From: Bugula neritina
Lineage: Eukaryota > Bryozoa > Gymnolaemata > Cheilostomatida > Bugulidae
Direction: 5' to 3'
Length of the DNA: 60,000 bases
Assembly: GCA_964035545.1 (NCBI GenBank)
Contig: OZ037767.1
Span: forward strand, 14,412,801 to 14,472,800
A program made the position numbers and the translations under genes. Positions within the stretch are counted from its first letter, which is position 1. Each line of letters begins with the position of its first letter. This document shows positions 44,345 through 51,419 of the stretch, in pieces. The notes beneath the pieces are model-generated. The model did no database searches, was not told where the DNA came from, and saw nothing but the letters and a program-made list of their open reading frames with translations.

Positions 44345-46857
44345 ATGGCAGAGTCTGGAACTGAAGATGGTAAGCAGACCAGCCCGACTTTTATCCAGTA
44401 TGTAAGGGAGAGAGATGAGGCCAGGGAACTTGTAAAGGTGAGAGAGAAGGAGCTGCAGCAGTCTCGGAGCAGCAGATATGAGTTGTCTAAGAAGTGTGAG
44501 CAGCTGGAAGACCAGGTGAGCTTTACTAAGGCTTCAAAATATGTAACCAAAGTGTACTAATATATAGTCACAGTGTACTATTATATAGTCACAGTGTAGC
44601 CATTGTATAGTCACAGTGTAGCCATTATAGAGCCAGAGTTTAATCATTTAATTTTGTTGCAACTTAACCATATATACATGCAATGACCATGATGTGAACA
44701 TTAAAATATATATTATGTATATAGTATATATTTAGTTGCAATGAAACATGTGCTAAAGTACAACATAATCTTATTGAATGCATCATATGTAGCTGTGTTG
44801 ATGAATAAAATACTTTTCCAGGTAAAATATTTAAAATCAAAGCTGAAGGAAGCCAAGCATGAGCTGCAAGCTAATAACACTGAAGTAAGTCAATATTAAA
44901 CTCTATAGTCCAGTGTAAATTCTATAGTTACTCATGCCTTCTGTAGAGCTGAGTTTACCCAGTAGCCTCCGTGGTGTAATGGTAGCACACTTGTTTGCAA
45001 GCCAGAGGACTCGGGTTCGAATCCCAGTGGGGGCAATTATTTTACAAGCTATTTCGGCCTTTAGTAAAGTGTAGTAGTACTCCAAGGGAGTTGAGTGGCC
45101 AGTGGAGCCTGAATACTGAAGGAGTAGTAGAGAGGCTAGTGGAGTTCAGAGAACTGGGTGGGATGTAGTGTTGAGTTTACCTAGTAGCCTCCGTGGTGTA
45201 ATGGTAGCACACTTGCTTGCAAGCCAGAGGACTCGGGTTCAATTCCCAGTGAGGGCAATTATTTTACACCTTCATATTCAAACGAATTTTGCTATCAAAG
45301 TTGAAGCTTCAAACTTGGAGATGAGCTCATTGATTAAGCAGAAGCTAAGAATAGCATGTAATAAAAGTCTTTATATAGTTAGTATTAATAAGTAATTTAG
45401 CAAAAATATAAACTGTCAAATTCTTTAGTTGATGCTATAATTTTTGCAGACCAGCTTTAGCAACTTGAAGAAGAAACCAACACCAAAACTCAAGCCGGTG
45501 AAAAAACAAACCCGGCAGGAAAAAGCCTCAAAACAGCCAAAGAAACCAACCCTTCAACCGATAATTCCAAACAGAGAAGAGATAGCAGACGACTCCAACG
45601 CATTCTATAGTGTATGTTCTCACTTACCATACACAATTATACTTTTTTATTTCTATAAGCACAACTTCAGCTAATTTCATCAGCGCTATCTACAATGGTT
45701 TTGCATTTTGTGTGCATTTCAAATCCTAAACAACATGCTTGTATATAGGCCTAATCTTCAATAAATACGTAATGCTTTTACTACCAGTTCATCAAAATAT
45801 TTTATAAAGTTCAAGGCCACTTTACAAAGCGCATAACTGCATAACTTTATCATGGCTACTGAGAGTGAATCAGCTAAAAATATCACAGTCCAAATTTTCT
45901 AATAAATAAGTTATGGATAGAATGACCATCCTGGACAACTCTCCCTCGTGTGTAATATTCACTTTGTATAATATTTTGAAGGCTATCAGTGAGCTCTGTC
46001 CTCACGTTAAACTGTCTGTAATAAAGAATGCAGAGAAACTGTTCTTAGAAGGAGACATCAATGGGGATGGGGTAGGTTAGGAGAGGTTGTTGCGAGATTT
46101 TTGCATTTTGAATGTTTTACATTTGTCTTACATACGGCACTACAATTACTGCATCAATTACTTACATCTCGAAATATCTATGAATTCAGTTTACTTTTAT
46201 TAAACATCAGCTTCATAGCTCAACCCAAACTCTATAACTAATAAGTTTTTTATAATATGGACTTTTGTTCACGAAACTTTAACTTAAAAAAGAAATTATT
46301 TCTTAGCTGTTTAGTTGACTGTTTTACTTCGCACATAAAAAACATTTTAAATTTTTTCTATTTTGTATAATAGTTTTGAAATACAATTTCAAAGTATGTG
46401 AATGTGAAATTGCTACATTTGCCGTAATATCTCGTGTTTTACTTTCAGTTGATAGATGTGGACGAATTAGACACACTGTTTACCAAACATCTGGCATTAT
46501 ACACAAAGCAGGAAGTGAGAGAAATCTTGGAGACCGGAGATACCGATGGTTCAGGAGCACTGGATTTTATTGAGATATTACAAGTTTGGATAATAAAATA
46601 GAAAATAACTATTGCATATGTTGGTACACACACACACGCGCACGCATGCACGCACATACTCTCTCTCTCACATGCGTGCGTGCGTGTGTGTGTACAATGT
46701 ACAGCTCAAGTAACTCTAGGAGTCAAATATATCTACACATACATTAGCATTACTGTTATAGGTTATGCATGAAATGGATCAAGGAGAAGAAAACTCTATG
46801 CCTAAAAAGGATTTACAAAAGAACAGCAAAGGGACAGTGATATGCTCAATACAATGA
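44345..46857 (+). CDS. coiled-coil/EF-hand calcium-binding protein
   Basis: Six exons, all phase 0: 44345-44515, 44822-44884, 45450-45611, 45982-46071, 46449-46583 and 46762-46857, stop TGA. The protein is 238 aa. Residues about 15-78 form a charged coiled coil (YVRERDEARELVKVREKEL...). Residues about 80-120 are Lys/Pro-rich and basic. Then come two EF-hands: loop 1 DINGDGLIDVDE spans the exon 4/5 junction and loop 2 is DTDGSGALDFIE. Both have acidic or Asn/Ser ligands at 1, 3, 5, 9 and Glu at 12, so both should bind calcium. No signal peptide or membrane segment is seen, so it is probably cytosolic. I do not recognise the family. Intron 2 carries two tRNA-like repeats. An LTR retrotransposon begins 151 bp after the stop. 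Confidence 0.82.
44965..45035 (+). repeat. tRNA-like dispersed repeat, copy 4
   Basis: 71 nt from gcctccg to gggca. The acceptor arm pairs (GCCTCCG/TGGGGGC) and D arm (GTGT/GCAC) is good. B box is perfect (ggttcgaatcc). The anticodon loop would be TTGCAAG (GCA, Cys-like), but the anticodon stem CTTGT/CCAGA pairs at only three of five positions. Conserved flanks gagtttacccagta and attattttaca mark it as a repeat family member. Confidence 0.72.
45187..45257 (+). repeat. tRNA-like dispersed repeat, copy 5
   Basis: Same 71-nt unit 222 bp after copy 4 in the same orientation, with five differences in the tRNA-like part (including cttgcttgcaag and ggttcaattcc). The flanks gagtttacctagta and attattttaca are again present. 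It lies in intron 2 of the EF-hand gene. Confidence 0.72.
46624..46695. repeat. self-complementary CA/GT microsatellite
   Basis: acacacacacacgcgcacgc, then a CT-rich centre, then gcgtgcgtgcgtgtgtgtgt: the two sides can pair into a hairpin. It lies in intron 5 of the EF-hand gene. Confidence 0.75.
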
Positions 46858-47008
46858 CATCTAGTTGAAACAAAACTTTTTATGGCCAATCCTTTACAAT
46901 GTAATTCAAATTAATGTAGCCTATATACATTATGTTCTTTCATGACATAATTAACTGTTCAAAAATGCAAGTTGACGGCTAATAGTGAATAACAAAAATA
47001 TGCCCTTA

Positions 47009-47548
47009 TGTCACAAATTCTGAGTATACATATACCTATAGACTTACCGGGTTTTTCCTAATGATTATACACGAATGTTCATAACTATTCTAGATTGATC
47101 AAAGAGATGGGTCATTGTTCATTGTTATTTTCATTAGTCATGTTAACTACTGTCCAGCAATGTAAACAAGGTATTGCGCAATAATTGCGAAATAACCATG
47201 GAAATTCCAATGTTTTGTTTTGATTTTCTATAAATAGTATTGGTATGTGGGGAATGTTTTGTACTAGAATCTTCTATACTGGAATGCTTGAGAATGTTCT
47301 AGAGTGTTTTGTTTACTATAAATACTGAGGCAGTTGTGTTTACAAATCAGTTCCTTTTTATAAGTTCATTCTTGGAGTTCATTTTTATTAATTCATCTGT
47401 GCATATCTTACTAAAGGAATAAAGTCTACTTATATCCACAACTCTATTTACTCACAACTGGATTAGCAAGCTGTATGCTACTTGTCTCTACACTTCTGAC
47501 TACCAGACTTTTCGAACTCGTCACACTGCTACCAACAGTTTTGTGACA
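47009..47548 (+). repeat. 5' LTR
   Basis: 540 bp, tgtcacaaat...ttgtgaca. A TATA box (tataaata) is at 47317-47324 and a poly(A) signal (aataaa) at 47418-47423, in the spacing expected for U3-R-U5. Confidence 0.95.
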
Positions 47549-47550
47549 AT

Positions 47551-47568
47551 TGGGGGCTGCTCCGGGAA
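47551..47568 (+). other. primer-binding site
   Basis: tgggggctgctccgggaa begins two bases after the LTR. It is close to the tRNA-Pro-type binding sites of other LTR elements, with two or three differences from the form I know. The tRNA assignment should be read as likely, not certain. Confidence 0.7.
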
Positions 47569-47644
47569 GTCTCAGTCGCACACAGGGAAGTTATTAGTTA
47601 CAACGTGAGTATACACAGGATTAATTAACAGTTGTTGAGACATT

Positions 47645-50600
47645 ATGGCGTTGTTGGAGAGAGTGACACAGATGGGTAAAGATCTTGGACTGGTGGATGA
47701 CAAGCTCGTAGCTTTTGTTGAAAAGAACCTACCCATTGTCGCTGCACAAGAAGAAAAAGAAAAGGACCGAGAGGAAAAAGAAAAGGACCGAGAGGAGCGT
47801 AGATTAGAGCGTGAGGCAGAAAAGATCAGGCAAGAAAATGAGAAAGCCATAATGGAGATGAAGATAAAAGCTGATCAGGAGGCAATGGCACTCAAGATAA
47901 AAGCTGACCAGGAGGCAGAAGAGAGAAGACAACAACATGAATTAGATATGGAAAAGCTGAAAGCTAACACAAGTTTGGAGCACTCAAGACATGAGAGCAC
48001 CAGGTTAGAAATAGCTAACAAACCAAAACCAAAGATACCATTCTTTGATGAGAAGGTGGATGAAATGGATAGCTATTTGGAGCGGTTCGAGTGGGTTGCC
48101 GAAGGATGTAACTGGGACAAGGGAGATTGGCCCTACCATCTCAGTCAGTACCTAAGGGGTACAGCAACAGAAGCTTACATCCGGTTGTCACCTACCGATC
48201 GTAGAGATTATAAAAAAGTTAAAGAAGCCTTATTGGAGCGCTTTAACTTGACTCAAGAGGGCTACAGAAAAAAGCTCAGAGAGGCAGAAGCTTACGAGGA
48301 TGAAACTCCTGCCCAACTATTCACTAGGATAGAAAGTTATGTGCACAAGTGGGTGGAGCTTTCAGGGGGCATGGACATAGCCAAACTAGTGGCGACTGAA
48401 CAATTTATATCATCATGCCCAGACGACCTAGCTGTGCATTTAAAGCAAAGTTCCTACAACAGCAGTGAGGATATGTGTGATGCAGCGTCACTGTTTTTGC
48501 ACGCTCGTGGAAGGAAACTAGCAAAGACAAAGAAAACTAATCCAAGAAGGATGGAAAACGCGCCTGCCGATAGCATGGATGCTGAACAAGGAAGTAAAAG
48601 CGATGGTGCATGCTTCATCTGCAAAGATAAGTCGCACATTGCTCGTAACTGCCCACGGCAAGGGAAGAAGCACTGTTCACATTGCAAGATGAACAACCAC
48701 AATACTTCAGACTGCAGAAAGTATGGTGGGAGGTCAGTGCATGCTGCTGCTGCAATAGCGACTACTCAGAATAAGACTGTGGTCACAGATCCAGGAATCT
48801 CATCTAAAGTGGAAGAACCTACGGAAATCACAGTTAATGGTAAAAAGTTTGTCAACGCTGCTGTCTGCAAGAATGGACCTAAATTCAAAGATGGGGGCAC
48901 AGCGATATTTGATGCGGAAGTTAATGGCCAACGAGCTACTGTAATGCGCGACACCGGCTGTGGTTGCATTGTAGTCAATGCAAAGTATGTGCAACCTCAA
49001 CACTTGACTGGAGAATCAGTTTATCTGAATATGGCTGATGCAAGTGTTAGGGAGGCTCAGTGGGCACTTATCTCAGTACGCTCACCATTTTACAATGGTG
49101 TCGTCAAAGCTGCAGTAATGGACAAGACGATTTGTGACCTGCTTATTGGGAATGTGGATGGAGCGAGATCAGCTGATCAGCCACTGGAAAACTGGAAGGA
49201 CTGCGCCGTAACCACAAGAGCTCAAGCTGTCAAGGAAAAGTCAGGAGACAAACCACTGATGGTTGATTCAAATGCTAACCCATTAAGTATAGGGAAAGAT
49301 GAAATAGCCAGACTGCAGAGAGATGACCCCACATTGGAGCGTTTCTTCGATGCAAAAGAAGTGAAGGAGAAAAAGGGATGCACCACCAGGTTTGTGGTGA
49401 GGAATAATATTCTGTACCGTGAGTACACCGACTCCAAGTCTGCCAGTGTAAAACCCGTTAAACAACTCATGGTACCCAGTTCACTGAGGAAGGAAGTTCT
49501 ACAGAAAGCTCATGACTGCATAATGAGCGGACACCTAGGAGTAAAGAAAACCACTGATAGAGTGCTTTCCAACTTCTTCTGGCCAGGACTAAACGGAGAT
49601 GTCGTACGTTTCTGTCAATCATGTGACATTTGCCAGAAGACGGTGAAAAAAGGCTCAGTCATGAAAGTTCCAGTACAGGAAACTCCACTAATTGACACCC
49701 CATTCAAGAGATGTGCAATAGACCTAATCGGACCAATTAACCCTCCAAGTGAGAAAGGACACCGCTACATCCTAACTTTAGTTGACTATGCTACAAGATA
49801 TCCTGAAGCTACACCATTAAAGAACATTGACTCAGCTACTGTAGCTGAAGCGCTGCTTGACATATACAGTCGTGTTGGGATACCAGAGGAGGTGATAAGC
49901 GATCAAGGAACTCAATTCATCTCAGACTACATGAAAGAGTTTACCAAATTACTTGACATGCGGCAACTTCCTACCTCACCATACCATGCAATGGCCAATG
50001 GACTTGTGGAAAAGTTCAACGGAACCCTCAAGAGTATGTTAAAAAAGTTGTGTGCTAAAGAGCCAAGACAGTGGCATCGGTTTATCAATGCGGCTCTATT
50101 TGCATATAGAGAAGTCCCACAGGAATCAACAGGCTTCGCCCCATTCGAGTTACTCTATGGAAGAACTGTGCGTGGACCAATGTACATCCTGCGACAACTT
50201 TGGACAAAAGAAGACACTGCCGATGAAGTCAAGACCTGCTATCAACATGTTTTTGAATTGAGAGAGCGTTTAGATGACATGATGGAAATGGCACTAGCTT
50301 CGCTAAAAGACAGTCAAAAAAGATACAAACACTATTTTGACAAGAAAGCTAAGCAGAGAGACTTCAAATCTGGTGACAAAGTGCTCATTCTTCTACCTAC
50401 GGATGGAAATAAATTGCTGATGCATTGGCAAGGACCATTCAATATTGAGGAGAAAGTCAGACTGAATGACTACATTATCAACATTAGAGGCAAGAGGAGA
50501 ACATACCATGCCAACATGCTGAAGAAATACTTTGAACGGGAGACGCCTACCGACTCTATGACTGCTGGAGCTGTGAGGACTCTAGATGCTGCTGGTGCTG

Positions 50601-50749
50601 GAATTATTGATCACGATAAGGAAAGAGAAGAATGCGAAGATAATTTGTTGGACCTGTACAGTAATAAACAGCAGAGTGATGAGATGGGCTATGTATTTAC
50701 AGAACTTCATAATCAAGGTGGAGTCAACAAGAGGAAAGGACAATGTTAG
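47645..50749 (+). CDS. Gag-protease-integrase polyprotein of the LTR element
   Basis: One uninterrupted ORF of 1,034 codons. Residues 1-120 form a Lys/Glu coiled coil. About 133-280 is a capsid region with strong likeness to the SCAN domain (YLRGTATEAYIRL, ALLERFNLTQEGYRKKLREA). Two CCHC knuckles follow at about 323-357 (CFICKDKSHIARNC and CSHCKMNNHNTSDC; the first has the C-x2-C-x4-H-x4-C spacing). Protease is recognised by MRDTGCGC (Asp near 436). Next comes LLIGNVDGARSADQP and TTRAQA, then the HHCC integrase domain (GHLGVKKTTDRV...CQSCDICQ) and the DDE core: AIDLIGP (Asp about 693), SDQGTQF (about 752), GLVEKFN (Glu about 788). A GPF-type module is near 924-965. RT and RNase H are absent between protease and integrase and elsewhere in this frame. 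The catalytic residues seen are intact. Confidence 0.93.
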   Translation: MALLERVTQMGKDLGLVDDKLVAFVEKNLPIVAAQEEKEKDREEKEKDREERRLEREAEKIRQENEKAIMEMKIKADQEAMALKIKADQEAEERRQQHELDMEKLKANTSLEHSRHESTRLEIANKPKPKIPFFDEKVDEMDSYLERFEWVAEGCNWDKGDWPYHLSQYLRGTATEAYIRLSPTDRRDYKKVKEALLERFNLTQEGYRKKLREAEAYEDETPAQLFTRIESYVHKWVELSGGMDIAKLVATEQFISSCPDDLAVHLKQSSYNSSEDMCDAASLFLHARGRKLAKTKKTNPRRMENAPADSMDAEQGSKSDGACFICKDKSHIARNCPRQGKKHCSHCKMNNHNTSDCRKYGGRSVHAAAAIATTQNKTVVTDPGISSKVEEPTEITVNGKKFVNAAVCKNGPKFKDGGTAIFDAEVNGQRATVMRDTGCGCIVVNAKYVQPQHLTGESVYLNMADASVREAQWALISVRSPFYNGVVKAAVMDKTICDLLIGNVDGARSADQPLENWKDCAVTTRAQAVKEKSGDKPLMVDSNANPLSIGKDEIARLQRDDPTLERFFDAKEVKEKKGCTTRFVVRNNILYREYTDSKSASVKPVKQLMVPSSLRKEVLQKAHDCIMSGHLGVKKTTDRVLSNFFWPGLNGDVVRFCQSCDICQKTVKKGSVMKVPVQETPLIDTPFKRCAIDLIGPINPPSEKGHRYILTLVDYATRYPEATPLKNIDSATVAEALLDIYSRVGIPEEVISDQGTQFISDYMKEFTKLLDMRQLPTSPYHAMANGLVEKFNGTLKSMLKKLCAKEPRQWHRFINAALFAYREVPQESTGFAPFELLYGRTVRGPMYILRQLWTKEDTADEVKTCYQHVFELRERLDDMMEMALASLKDSQKRYKHYFDKKAKQRDFKSGDKVLILLPTDGNKLLMHWQGPFNIEEKVRLNDYIINIRGKRRTYHANMLKKYFERETPTDSMTAGAVRTLDAAGAGIIDHDKEREECEDNLLDLYSNKQQSDEMGYVFTELHNQGGVNKRKGQC

Positions 50750-50786
50750 AGCCGATTATCTAAGCCGAATTGACTCAGAATTTTAA
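50715..50786 (+). pseudogene. remnant of RNase H C-terminus, out of frame
   Basis: In the +1 frame relative to the polyprotein, about 23 codons read VESTRGKDNVRADYLSR then IDSEF-stop. The pattern GKDNVxADxLSR is the typical C-terminal end of Ty3/gypsy RNase H. Its position after integrase implies that the parent element carried RT-RNase H downstream of integrase. Confidence 0.75.
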
Positions 50787-50820
50787 GTAGTAAGGAGAAA
50801 TTATTAAGATAATTTCTCTT

Positions 50821-50831
50821 AGAATGGGGGG
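50821..50831 (+). other. polypurine tract
   Basis: agaatgggggg ends two bases before the 3' LTR; this is the expected site for plus-strand priming. Confidence 0.75.
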
Positions 50832-50832
50832 T

Positions 50833-51372
50833 TGTCACAAATTCTGAGTATACATATACCTATAGACTTACCGGGTTTTTCCTAATGATTATACACGAAT
50901 GTTCATAACTATTCTAGATTGATCAAAGAGATGGGTCATTGTTCATTGTTATTTTCATTAGTCATGTTAACTACTGTCCAGCAATGTAAACAAGGTATTG
51001 CGCAATAATTGCGAAATAACCATGGAAATTCCAATGTTTTGTTTTGATTTTCTATAAATAGTATTGGTATGTGGGGAATGTTTTGTACTAGAATCTTCTA
51101 TACTGGAATGCTTGAGAATGTTCTAGAGTGTTTTGTTTACTATAAATACTGAGGCAGTTGTGTTTACAAATCAGTTCCTTTTTATAAGTTCATTCTTGGA
51201 GTTCATTTTTATTAATTCATCTGTGCATATCTTACTAAAGGAATAAAGTCTACTTATATCCACAACTCTATTTACTCACAACTGGATTAGCAAGCTGTAT
51301 GCTACTTGTCTCTACACTTCTGACTACCAGACTTTTCGAACTCGTCACACTGCTACCAACAGTTTTGTGACA
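50833..51372 (+). repeat. 3' LTR
   Basis: 540 bp, same sequence as the 5' LTR by eye, followed by the target duplication CCTTA. Confidence 0.95.
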
Positions 51373-51419
51373 CCTTACATTATTTTAATACACAACAACT
51401 ATTAAACAATCAATTCTAG

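Larger units (their letters stand above)
47009..51372 (+). mobile_element. Gmr1-like LTR retrotransposon lacking reverse transcriptase
   Basis: Complete element of 4,364 bp: two 540-bp LTRs (47009-47548 and 50833-51372), each TG...CA, flanked by 5-bp target duplications CCTTA at 47004-47008 and 51373-51377. I saw no difference between the LTRs by eye, so the insertion is recent. Inside are a primer-binding site, one long ORF and a polypurine tract. The ORF order is Gag, protease, integrase. A piece of RNase H C-terminus lies after integrase in another frame. Without RT the copy cannot replicate alone and would need enzymes from a full-length relative. Confidence 0.93.

Noticed and set aside
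44965-45257. Two genuine tRNA-Cys genes
   Set aside because: Acceptor, D and T arms are good, but the anticodon stem has mismatches, and the same flanking bases recur around other copies, so a dispersed repeat is the better explanation.
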